Of a DNA stretch of 9,083 nt, positions 1 through 5,919 are shown in pieces (the stretch's first letter is position 1; each line of letters begins with the position of its first letter). The notes under the pieces were generated by a model. It worked only from the letters and a program-made list of their open reading frames with translations. It was not told the DNA's origin and did no database searches. The stretch is from Candidatus Gastranaerophilales bacterium HUM_12 (GTDB taxonomy: Bacteria > Cyanobacteriota > Vampirovibrionia > Gastranaerophilales > Gastranaerophilaceae). The stretch spans positions 1-9,083 of the forward strand of contig DABJ01000002.1 of assembly GCA_002102825.1 (NCBI GenBank), written 5' to 3'. The position numbers and the translations under genes are program-made.

Positions 1-512
1 CATATACAACAAGTGTAACAGACCCAATCGATTTTGTAATGGACGTAAATGGTTTTAAAGGACCAAACAGTGAAGCACGAAACGGTAAACAATACGATAT
101 CCGTAGTTTCAAAGTAGCAAAATTCTCTAAGGGTTGTACCCCAATAGATGGAATCGGGTGTGTTTACGTACCTCCGTCATATAGTCCAATAAAAGCAGGA
201 ACAGATGATATGAAAAAGTATGACCCTAAGTATGATGCCGCAGGATACTACACCTCTGATAACTATTGGGCAGGAGCAAAGAAAGCATGTGATGAACTAG
301 GAATGAGTTTAACTGATGACTCAAAACTGCGACGCTTAGCTAAAAAGACAACAGCAGAAAAAGAACAACTAGGCTTACCGACTTCCGGCTGGTTCTGGTC
401 GTCTACGGAGCACAGCGCTGGCGCTGCGTACATGGTGTACTTCACCAATGGCGAAACGCGTGCCGCCCTCAACTACAACAGCAGCGCTAAGGTCTTGTGT
501 GTAGGTGATTAG
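1..512 (+). CDS. 3' part of pilin-like/surface protein with C-terminal C-type-lectin-like domain (5' end outside window)
   Basis: The reading frame is open from base 3, so the ATG at 39 is probably internal and the gene starts before the window. The visible part has a DVNGFKGPN stretch (39-65), seen in pseudopilin-like exported proteins, and a Cys pair (SKGC and GIGC). A block around 267-340 (NYWAGAKKACDELGMSL, then KLRRLA) resembles the helix and core of DUF1566/formylglycine-generating-enzyme-type C-type lectin folds. The domain ends with WFWSSTE (390-410), VYF.NG (435-452) and VLCVGD (492-509), the usual end of that fold. The last ~35 codons are far richer in G+C than the rest of the gene. 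I infer a surface-exposed ligand-binding protein, perhaps a DGR target. The pilin link rests only on a short motif, and the N-terminal prepilin signal that would settle it is not visible. Confidence 0.75.
   Translation, partial: YTTSVTDPIDFVMDVNGFKGPNSEARNGKQYDIRSFKVAKFSKGCTPIDGIGCVYVPPSYSPIKAGTDDMKKYDPKYDAAGYYTSDNYWAGAKKACDELGMSLTDDSKLRRLAKKTTAEKEQLGLPTSGWFWSSTEHSAGAAYMVYFTNGETRAALNYNSSAKVLCVGD
396..497 (+). other. Candidate DGR variable region (VR) at the 3' end of the lectin-like gene
   Basis: From about 384 to 497 the G+C content is about 60% (68 of 114 bases by hand count), against A/T-rich DNA on both sides. Of the 26 codons from 411 to 488, 21 end in C or T, and most (CAC, AGC, GCT, GGC, TAC, CGT, GCC, CTC, AAC) can be reached from AAC or AAT by changing only A residues. 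The scaffold codons around them (WFWSSTE, VYF, NG, VLCVGD) look fixed. Known DGR targets have VRs in exactly this place, at the C-terminus of a C-type-lectin fold. No template repeat or reverse transcriptase is present here, so this is inference from pattern. The alternative is an ordinary DUF1566-like domain acquired by transfer. Confidence 0.5.
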
Positions 513-541
513 GTCTTTTTAAAAGTCTATAAGTGATTTAC

Positions 542-577
542 AGTAAGCGGGGATTATACCCCCGCTTATTGTTTTTT
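542..577 (+). terminator. Intrinsic terminator after the lectin-like gene
   Basis: The arms AGTAAGCGGGG (542-552) and CCCCGCTTATT (560-570) form an 11-bp stem with one G-U pair and a 7-nt loop, ATTATAC. Six T residues follow at 572-577. It lies 30 nt after the stop codon. A GC-rich hairpin just downstream of a VR is also a known aid to DGR homing, so a second role is possible. Confidence 0.87.
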
Positions 578-585
578 GAACAAGA

Positions 586-632
586 AATAAAACTGTTACC
601 AACCTTAATCGGGGAGGGAACAATAAAACTGT
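586..632 (+). repeat. Short direct repeat AATAAAACTGT, two copies
   Basis: AATAAAACTGT occurs at 586-596 and again at 622-632, so the copies are 36 bp apart. They lie between the terminator and the promoter of the next gene. They could be paired protein-binding sites or chance in A-rich DNA. Nothing else in 578-696 is recognisable. Confidence 0.3.
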
Positions 633-696
633 AAAGAACTTATTCACCTCTCACAATTAACTTTTCATCAATTACCCTAATCATATAAATATCCTA

Positions 697-725
697 TTGA
701 TTTTAGTTGCAATTTCCATTAGAAT
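697..725 (+). promoter_or_regulatory. Predicted sigma-70-type promoter for the 87-aa gene and the yceD-rpmF-plsX-fabH group
   Basis: A -35-like TTGATT (697-702) and a -10-like TAGAAT (720-725) are separated by 17 bp. The position fits, because a terminator lies upstream and the first start codon is at 754. The match is partial and the DNA is AT-rich, so this is a moderate call. Confidence 0.45.
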
Positions 726-753
726 AATCTTAATTGAATAAAAGGAGAAAATT

Positions 754-1017
754 ATGGCTCAACAATTTAATCCACAGGGCATGAATGCTCAAAATATTAA
801 AAAACGTTATGCAGTTTTGGTTTTTATCAAAGGTTCAACTGCACCGTTAGTTTTGTATGTCAAAGAAGCTCAGGCTCTTTATCAAGAACTTGTTGAAAAA
901 ATGCAATCAAATAACGCGGTTTTAATTGAAAAAGATACTGACGGACCTTTGAAAAAAGTTTGTTTTATCTCTAATCAGATTGCAGCTCTTGCTATTCAAG
1001 AAGAACAATATGTATAA
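754..1017 (+). CDS. Small conserved-looking protein of unknown function (87 aa)
   Basis: I do not recognise this family. The start is well supported by AAGGAG (742-747), 6 nt before the ATG. The protein has a polar N-terminus (about residues 1-17), then two probable beta strands (YAVLVFIKG and PLVLYVKE), an amphipathic helix (EAQALYQELVEKMQ, residues 38-51), a strand (AVLIEKD) and a final hydrophobic segment (KKVCFISNQIAALAIQEE). This suggests one small compact alpha/beta domain. There is no signal peptide, no membrane segment and only one Cys. It is the first gene after the promoter and 39 bp ahead of yceD, so it is probably co-transcribed with the ribosomal-protein and lipid genes. Its 15-nt translation start region (742-756) is identical to that of fabG (5908-5922). 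Coding potential is good, but function cannot be assigned. Confidence 0.75.
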   Translation: MAQQFNPQGMNAQNIKKRYAVLVFIKGSTAPLVLYVKEAQALYQELVEKMQSNNAVLIEKDTDGPLKKVCFISNQIAALAIQEEQYV

Positions 1018-1056
1018 TTTTGTTTAGGTTAATCCAAGCAAGAATAGTTAAAAATT

Positions 1057-1557
1057 ATGGAAAAGATATTATCAATAGAAGATTTAGAAAATGCCGAAAA
1101 TAAGACACTCTATTGTACCTTTGATGAAAATATCGAGGGAATAGATTGTGTTACCCCAATTCATGCCGAACTTTGTGCAAAATCGTTAGGTGAATTTATT
1201 CAAATTACAGGTCATGTTACAGGAGTTGTAAATTTGGAATGTGATTTGTGTCTTGAAAAATTTGAATATAATTTGGATTTTGATATTGATGAGTTATTCT
1301 CAAAAGGTTCATTACTCGGGGATTACGAGGAATCAGGACAAGAGTTTGAAATTAAAGACGGACAGTTTGTTACTGATTTGAATGGCGAAAAAGAGATTGA
1401 TATTTATGACTTATTGTATCAATCCGTAATATTAAATTACCCAAATAAAAAAGTTTGTGGTATTAATTGTAAAGGGAAAGATTTTCTATCAGAGGAAAAT
1501 ATTCCCGACCCAAGACTGGATGTCTTTAAAAATATCCAAATTAACCCAAAAGATTAG
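1057..1557 (+). CDS. yceD: YceD/DUF177 family protein
   Basis: This family lies just upstream of rpmF in many bacteria and is linked to 23S rRNA accumulation and ribosome assembly; its exact biochemistry is not settled. The 166-residue length is typical. The signature is visible: CDLCLEKF with Cys62 and Cys65, an acidic region after it, then IDIYDLLYQSVILNYP (residues 114-129) and C-G-I-N-C-K-G with Cys134 and Cys138. The four cysteines could bind a metal. The start codon has no clear Shine-Dalgarno sequence, unlike most neighbours, so translation may be weak or coupled to the gene before it. It ends 30 bp before rpmF, the usual arrangement. Confidence 0.9.
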   Translation: MEKILSIEDLENAENKTLYCTFDENIEGIDCVTPIHAELCAKSLGEFIQITGHVTGVVNLECDLCLEKFEYNLDFDIDELFSKGSLLGDYEESGQEFEIKDGQFVTDLNGEKEIDIYDLLYQSVILNYPNKKVCGINCKGKDFLSEENIPDPRLDVFKNIQINPKD

Positions 1558-1587
1558 TTAGTAGAAAATAAAAAAGGAAAGACAAAA

Positions 1588-1875
1588 ATGGCAGTACCTA
1601 AGAAAAGAACAGGACATTCCGCTCAAGGTAGCAGAAGAGCAAATTGGAAAGCTACTAAACCGGAAACTACTAAATGTCCTAATTGCGGTGAAACAGTTTT
1701 AACACACACAGTTTGTACAGCATGTGGCACTTACAAAGGCCAACCTGTTAAATTAGCAGATAAAGTAGCTGCTGCAGAAGCTCCAGCTAAAAAAACTGCT
1801 AAAAAATCAACTAAAAAAGCAGCTCCTAAAGCTGAAGAAGTTAAAGCTGAAGAAACTGAAAAAACAGAAGAATAA
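1588..1875 (+). CDS. rpmF: Large-subunit ribosomal protein bL32 with long charged C-terminal tail
   Basis: bL32 is a small zinc-binding protein of the 50S subunit. The N-terminus MAVPKKRTGHSAQGSRRANW is the family signature. A zinc ribbon follows, with Cys30, Cys33, Cys43 and Cys46 (CPNC and CTAC). The usual protein ends near residue 57-60, whereas this one has 95 residues. The extra ~38 residues are low-complexity: first Lys/Ala-rich (repeated AKK/TKK, about residues 66-81), then Glu/Lys-rich to the end. A purine-rich ribosome site (AGGAAAG) lies about 7-10 nt before the ATG. It is followed by a hairpin before plsX. Confidence 0.96.
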   Translation: MAVPKKRTGHSAQGSRRANWKATKPETTKCPNCGETVLTHTVCTACGTYKGQPVKLADKVAAAEAPAKKTAKKSTKKAAPKAEEVKAEETEKTEE

Positions 1876-1884
1876 ATAAGTAAT

Positions 1885-1919
1885 AATCGGAAGCGGCAAA
1901 TTTATTGGCGCTTCCGATT
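1885..1919 (+). terminator. Terminator-like hairpin between rpmF and plsX
   Basis: AATCGGAAGCG (1885-1895) pairs perfectly with CGCTTCCGATT (1909-1919): 11 bp and a 13-nt loop. Only about four T residues end the stem before AACC, so termination is likely partial. This would give more L32 message than plsX message. It could also be an mRNA processing site. Confidence 0.5.
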
Positions 1920-1946
1920 TTAACCAAACTTTGGAGAGAGAAGGAT

Positions 1947-3011
1947 ATGGCAAGAATAGCAATAGACGCAATGGGCGGTGATTATGCACCAAGAGCAATA
2001 GTTGAGGGTGCTTTGTGGGCAGCACAAGAGTATGGTGTTGGCTTGGAGCTTGTTGGTAGAAAAGATGATATCCAAGCAGAATTGGATAGAATTAAAGCTG
2101 CCGGTTGTATTTATTCTGATTGCGGGACAAAAGGTCATAATAGAAGAATCAAGATTGATGTTGATAAGATTGATTACACAATAACACATGCCTCTGAAGT
2201 AATTGGCATGGGTGAAGCTGTTGGACAATCAATTCGCAGGAAAAAGGATTCTTCCATCGTTGCATCAGTTAGAGCTGTTGCTGAGGGTCGATGTGAAGCT
2301 GTTGTTTCTGCCGGTTCAACAGGAGCGGCTATGGCTGCCAGTTTGTTCGGATTGGGTAGAATCCACGGTGTAACAAGACCTGCAATTGCTGTTACTATTC
2401 CTACAATGAAAAATCCGGTTGTATTAATTGACGGAGGTGCAAATAGTGATTGTACTCCTGAAATGCTTACTCAGTTTGCAGAAATGGGTATGGCTTATGC
2501 AAAACATATTGTCGGAGTTGAAAATCCAAAGGTTGGTATTTTAAGTATTGGCGAAGAAGAGGGTAAAGGCAATGCCCTTGTTAAAGAGACTTATCCTTTA
2601 CTAAAAGAAATGCATGAAGCAGGCAGAATTGATTTTGTCGGTAATATTGAGGGTAAAGAGTTATTCATTAACAAATGTGATGTTGTTGTTTGTGATGGTT
2701 TTGCCGGAAATATTGCATTGAAAGTTACAGAGGGAACTGCTTCAATGTTATTAAAAATGATTTCTACGGAGTTCAAATCAGATTTAGTTGGTTGCATAAT
2801 TGGTTTACTTGCAAAACCTTTCTTGAGAAGGATTTTGAAAAAAATCAATTGGGAAGTATTTGGCGGAATGTTGTTACTTGGTGTTAAGGGCATTTCGGTT
2901 ATTGCTCACGGACGTAGCTCATCTTATGCAATGAAAAATGCTGTTAGGGCGGCTGTGAGAGTTTTAAATAAAGATATTAATTCTAAAATTGCAGAAAATA
3001 TAAATAGATAG
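1947..3011 (+). CDS. plsX: Phosphate acyltransferase PlsX
   Basis: PlsX converts acyl-ACP and phosphate to acyl-phosphate, the donor for PlsY in phosphatidic acid synthesis, at the inner face of the membrane. The 354 residues show family motifs in order: IAIDAMGGDYAPRAIVEGA (4-22), VVSAGSTGA (119-127), IDGGANSDCTPEML (161-174), VGILSIGEEEGKGN (196-209), FVGNIEGKE (230-238), DVVVCDGFAGNIALK (245-259) and HGRSS near the C-terminus (321-325). The start at 1947 is chosen because the protein begins MARIAIDAMGG as in homologues and a GGAGAG site lies 8-10 nt upstream. A longer frame from TTG at 1905 would start inside the hairpin and add 14 unrelated residues. fabH follows after 13 bp. Confidence 0.97.
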   Translation: MARIAIDAMGGDYAPRAIVEGALWAAQEYGVGLELVGRKDDIQAELDRIKAAGCIYSDCGTKGHNRRIKIDVDKIDYTITHASEVIGMGEAVGQSIRRKKDSSIVASVRAVAEGRCEAVVSAGSTGAAMAASLFGLGRIHGVTRPAIAVTIPTMKNPVVLIDGGANSDCTPEMLTQFAEMGMAYAKHIVGVENPKVGILSIGEEEGKGNALVKETYPLLKEMHEAGRIDFVGNIEGKELFINKCDVVVCDGFAGNIALKVTEGTASMLLKMISTEFKSDLVGCIIGLLAKPFLRRILKKINWEVFGGMLLLGVKGISVIAHGRSSSYAMKNAVRAAVRVLNKDINSKIAENINR

Positions 3012-3024
3012 GAAAATAATAATT

Positions 3025-4035
3025 ATGTCAAATAGTGTAAAACCTTTAAGAATTGCCGGTGTTGGATATTGTGTTCCGGATACGGTGATAACAAATGAAG
3101 ATTTAACAAAATTATATGAAACATCTGACGAATGGATTTTTACTCGTACAGGTATCAAGGAAAGAAGAGTTGTTTCAGGTAATGAAAGTGCTATTGATTT
3201 AGGTTTAAAAGCGGCTGAACGTGCTTTAGAAAAATCTAAAATTAAAGCAGAAGATATTGATTGTGTAATTGCTGCAGCTTCTGCTCCACCTCAATTGTAT
3301 CCTGCTTTGGCATGCGATATTCAAACAAGACTTGGAATTCCTAATTATGTTCCATCATTTGACTTAACTGCTGCTTGTACAGGTTTAATTTATTCTTTGC
3401 AAGTCGCAAGAGGGTTAATCGGTTCCGGCTTATACAAAAACATTTTGATTGTTGCTGCGGATAACAATTCTCGTTTAGTTGATTGGAAAGACAGAGGTAC
3501 ATCAATTTTGTTCGGTGATGGTGCAGGTGCAATGGTTGTAACCGAAGCTGAAGACGGTGTTGATGATATTTTATCACTAGATGTTAGGGCTGATGGTGCT
3601 ATTGGTCAATATATTTCAATGAATATGCCTGGTGAAAATTGTCCGTTGGTTGCTCCTTGTGATCCGGTTGATTCAAAGATTCACATGGCTGGCCGTGATG
3701 TTTACAAATTTGTTGTTACAACATTACCAAACTATGTTGATAAATCAATTGAAGAAGCTGGTATGAAAGCCGAAGATATTGATTACTTAATTCCACACCA
3801 AGCAAATCAAAGAATTATTGAAGCTTTGCAACAAAGATTGAAATATCCAGATGAAAAAGTTATTTCTAATATCAAATATTATGGAAATACTTCTGCTGCT
3901 TCAATTCCGATTGCATTGGTTGAGGGTGTTGAAAAAGGCAAAATCAAGCTTGGTTCAACTGCAATTCTTTGCGGATTTGGTGCAGGTATGACATGGGGTG
4001 CTGCTGTTGTAAGACTTCGTGAAGGTATTTGCTAG
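3025..4035 (+). CDS. fabH: 3-oxoacyl-ACP synthase III (KAS III, FabH)
   Basis: FabH starts fatty-acid synthesis by condensing a short acyl-CoA with malonyl-ACP. The 336 residues are slightly above the usual ~315-330. The catalytic triad is visible: Cys118 in LTAACTGLIYS, His258 in LIPHQANQRIIEA and Asn288 in YYGNTSAASIP. Other signatures are TSDEWIFTRTGIKERR (33-48), DRGTSILFGDGAGAM (156-170) and CGFGAGMTWGA near the end. The ribosome site AGGA overlaps the plsX stop codon, so the two genes are probably translated together. Substrate preference (acetyl or branched-chain starter) cannot be read from the sequence with confidence. A terminator follows 25 bp after the stop, so this is the last gene of its transcription unit. 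Confidence 0.97.
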   Translation: MSNSVKPLRIAGVGYCVPDTVITNEDLTKLYETSDEWIFTRTGIKERRVVSGNESAIDLGLKAAERALEKSKIKAEDIDCVIAAASAPPQLYPALACDIQTRLGIPNYVPSFDLTAACTGLIYSLQVARGLIGSGLYKNILIVAADNNSRLVDWKDRGTSILFGDGAGAMVVTEAEDGVDDILSLDVRADGAIGQYISMNMPGENCPLVAPCDPVDSKIHMAGRDVYKFVVTTLPNYVDKSIEEAGMKAEDIDYLIPHQANQRIIEALQQRLKYPDEKVISNIKYYGNTSAASIPIALVEGVEKGKIKLGSTAILCGFGAGMTWGAAVVRLREGIC

Positions 4036-4060
4036 AACTAATTTGAAAATAGTTTTTAAT

Positions 4061-4091
4061 AAAAAGGTGTGACTTAGGTCATGCCTTTTTT
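4061..4091 (+). terminator. Intrinsic terminator after fabH
   Basis: AAAAAGGTGTGAC (4061-4073) pairs with GTCATGCCTTTTT (4078-4090), with two G-U pairs, a TTAG loop and a run of six T residues (4086-4091). It closes the upstream lipid group before the HEPN-MNT module. The A-run before it could also let it work for transcripts from the other strand. Confidence 0.87.
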
Positions 4092-4092
4092 G

Positions 4093-4121
4093 TTGATATT
4101 TTGCGCTAAATGTGTTAGTAT
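4093..4121 (+). promoter_or_regulatory. Predicted promoter of the HEPN-MNT pair
   Basis: TTGATA (4093-4098, one mismatch to TTGACA) and TAGTAT (4116-4121, four of six matches) are spaced 17 bp apart, directly after the terminator. Transcription would begin about 6-7 nt after the -10, at or next to the ATG at 4128, leaving essentially no 5' leader. Confidence 0.55.
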
Positions 4122-4127
4122 CATGGT

Positions 4128-4532
4128 ATGGAAAATCTTGATTTTACAGCATTAGAAAATTCTCTTCAGCGATTGGGTGAAGTTGTTGAAATATATAAAA
4201 AAAATCCACAAGATACTATTGTTAGAGATTCTTTAATTCAGCGTTTTGAGTTTACTTATTCTATAACATTAAAAACATTGAGAAAATATTTTATTGAGAG
4301 AGCATTTATTGTTGATGATGTTAATAAATTGTCTTTTAATGAAATGGTTAGAACTGCAATGCAACTAAATCTTTTAAAATCTGATTTAGCAAAATGGACT
4401 GAATTTAGAGAAATGAGGAATTTGACTTCTCATACTTATGATGAAAATGTTGCACTAAAAGTTTCCGGCATTGTTCCTGATTTTTATGAAGAAATAACAT
4501 ATTTATTGAAAGAGTTAAAAGGTATCAAGTAA
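4128..4532 (+). CDS. HEPN-domain protein, HI0074 family (nucleotidyltransferase substrate-binding; probable toxin)
   Basis: The 134-residue all-helical protein matches the family paired with minimal nucleotidyltransferases: LENSLQRLGEVVEIY near the N-terminus, QRFEFTYSITLKTLRKYF (38-55), and REMRNLTSHTYDE (94-106). The last contains the HEPN motif R-x4-H (Arg97 to His102) followed by x-Tyr (Tyr104). In related HEPN toxins this Arg/His pair makes an RNase site, and the nearby Tyr is adenylylated by the partner antitoxin. The older view of this family is a substrate-binding partner, so the toxin role is inference. The start at 4128 is the first possible in frame (an in-frame stop at 4116), and there is no Shine-Dalgarno sequence. 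The stop codon directly abuts the ATG of the MNT gene. The pair interrupts the fab cluster. Confidence 0.88.
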   Translation: MENLDFTALENSLQRLGEVVEIYKKNPQDTIVRDSLIQRFEFTYSITLKTLRKYFIERAFIVDDVNKLSFNEMVRTAMQLNLLKSDLAKWTEFREMRNLTSHTYDENVALKVSGIVPDFYEEITYLLKELKGIK

Positions 4533-4832
4533 ATGAAAACTCTTGATTTGGAAAAAAAATATCAGGATTTTATAATTGATTTGATTTCTAAGATTGTGCC
4601 GGAAGTAGAAATTTTTATTTACGGTTCAAGAACCAAGGGTAAAGCTTTGAAATATTCAGATGTTGATATTGCATTGAAATGTGATAAAGAAATTCCGTTT
4701 GATAATATTTTGAGATTAAAAGCTTTGTTTAGCGATTCAACTTTCCCATATATGGTTGATATTATTGATTTGAATAGTATTAGTGAAAAGTTTTTTAGTT
4801 TAATTAAAGATGATTTAATCAAAATTAACTAA
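4533..4832 (+). CDS. Minimal nucleotidyltransferase (MNT), HI0073 family; probable antitoxin
   Basis: This 99-residue protein belongs to the DNA polymerase beta-like nucleotidyltransferase superfamily. It shows the motif G31-S32-R33 ... D43-V44-D45 (IYGSRTKGKALKYSDVDIAL) and a third likely metal ligand in MVDIIDLN (Asp76 or Asp79). With the two-Asp motif intact the enzyme should be active. In characterised HEPN-MNT pairs the MNT partner transfers AMP to a Tyr of the HEPN protein and so neutralises it. I infer the same here because Tyr104 of the HEPN partner is present. There is no gap from the HEPN stop codon, so translation is coupled. The following 96 bp carry the promoter of fabD rather than a clear terminator. 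Confidence 0.92.
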   Translation: MKTLDLEKKYQDFIIDLISKIVPEVEIFIYGSRTKGKALKYSDVDIALKCDKEIPFDNILRLKALFSDSTFPYMVDIIDLNSISEKFFSLIKDDLIKIN

Positions 4833-4857
4833 AACTCTGACTTTTGCCTTAATATGT

Positions 4858-4885
4858 TTTACTTTTAGTGTATTTATTATATAAT
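4858..4885 (+). promoter_or_regulatory. Predicted promoter of fabD-fabG
   Basis: A perfect -10 hexamer TATAAT (4880-4885) lies 44 bp before the fabD start. The best -35 is a weak TTTACT (4858-4863) with a 16-bp spacer. A separate promoter here would restore fabD and fabG expression after the terminator behind fabH and the inserted HEPN-MNT genes. Confidence 0.52.
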
Positions 4886-4928
4886 TTACTTATAAATTTG
4901 TATTTTAGAAGATAAAGGGAGTTATTTT

Positions 4929-5876
4929 ATGGCTAAAAAAATCGCGTTTTTATTCCCAGGACAGGGTTCTCAATCTGTTGGAATGGGAAAAGATTTATAT
5001 GACAATTTTGATGCTGCAAAGAATGTATTTGACAGTGCAGATAAAGTTTTAGGTAAAAGTATTACAACTTTATGTTTTGAAGGACCGGAAGAGAATTTGA
5101 AACAAACAGTTAATACACAGCCTTGTATTGTAACAATGTCAATTGCAGCTTTGGAAGCATTAAAATCTCAATTGGATATCACTCCGGCTTGTACAGCGGG
5201 TCATAGTTTGGGTGAATATTGTGCAATGTATTGCTCTGGTGTTATGAATTTAGAAACAACATTGAAAGCAATTCAAAAAAGAGCTGATTTGATGGGCGCA
5301 ACAAAAGGTGGTGCTATGGCTGCAATTTTGAATGCTCCAGAAGGTAGTCTTGAAAAAGCTTTGAAAGAAGCATCAAGTGTTGGTTATGTCGATGTTGCAA
5401 ATTACAATTCACCTGCACAAGTTGTTATTACAGGTGATGAAGTAGCTGTTAAAAAAGCCGGAGAGTTATTGTCAGAAGCAGGAGCAAGAAGAGTTGTTCC
5501 TTTAGCAGTATCTGGTGCTTTCCACTCTAAATTCATGGAGCCTGCCGGAAAAGAATTTTCATCATTTGTATCAGAACTTGATATGAATAATGCTGAAACT
5601 CCGGTATTTACTAACGTTGATGCTCAAGCAACAGTTTTGGCTGCTGAATTCAAAAATAAAATGCCTAAACAAATTTATTCATCAGTTCACTGGACTCAAA
5701 CTATAGAAAATATGATTAATAATGGTGTTGATACATTTATCGAAATTGGACCTGGAAAAGTTTTGGCAGGTTTGAATAGAAAAATCAATTCTGACGTTAA
5801 AACATACAATATCTTTGATAAAGATTCTTTGGAAGCTACAGTTAATGCTTTAAAAGAAGAAATGGCTGCTGTATAA
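4929..5876 (+). CDS. fabD: Malonyl-CoA:ACP transacylase FabD
   Basis: FabD moves malonyl from CoA to the ACP phosphopantetheine in the cytoplasm and supplies the extender unit for FabH and FabF. The 315 residues are the usual length. Motifs: FLFPGQGSQSVGMG (7-20), the nucleophile Ser93 in AGHSLGEYCA, Arg118 in KRAD, NSPAQVVITG (160-169), the catalytic His199 in GAFHSKFM, and FIEIGPGKVLAGLNRK near the C-terminus. AAAGGGAG (4914-4921), 7 nt before the ATG, is a good ribosome site. fabG starts 43 bp downstream with no terminator between them, so the two are co-transcribed. Confidence 0.97.
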   Translation: MAKKIAFLFPGQGSQSVGMGKDLYDNFDAAKNVFDSADKVLGKSITTLCFEGPEENLKQTVNTQPCIVTMSIAALEALKSQLDITPACTAGHSLGEYCAMYCSGVMNLETTLKAIQKRADLMGATKGGAMAAILNAPEGSLEKALKEASSVGYVDVANYNSPAQVVITGDEVAVKKAGELLSEAGARRVVPLAVSGAFHSKFMEPAGKEFSSFVSELDMNNAETPVFTNVDAQATVLAAEFKNKMPKQIYSSVHWTQTIENMINNGVDTFIEIGPGKVLAGLNRKINSDVKTYNIFDKDSLEATVNALKEEMAAV

Positions 5877-5919
5877 TAAATAGTTAAGAAAAATAATATT
5901 TAATAATAAGGAGAAAATT

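Noticed and set aside
39..512. Complete 157-aa gene starting at ATG 39
   Set aside because: The frame is open to the left edge, no ribosome site precedes ATG 39, and the residues before it continue the same kind of protein, so the gene is treated as truncated by the window.
1905..1946. Longer plsX reading frame from TTG at 1905
   Set aside because: It starts inside the rpmF-plsX hairpin, adds residues unlike PlsX, and the ATG at 1947 gives the family's standard N-terminus with a purine-rich ribosome site upstream.
2002..2184. Plus-strand frames inside plsX (2002-2184) and fabF (7397-7603)
   Set aside because: Out-of-frame overlaps within conserved coding sequence, without motifs or start signals.
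1920..2228. Minus-strand frames opposite rpmF, plsX, fabH, fabG, MNT and fabF
   Set aside because: They lie opposite confidently identified genes, have low-complexity translations and no ribosome sites; they are shadows.
4036..4928. Insertion sequence or integron carrying the HEPN-MNT pair
   Set aside because: No transposase, terminal inverted repeats, target duplication or attC-like site was found around the pair, and its base composition matches its neighbours.
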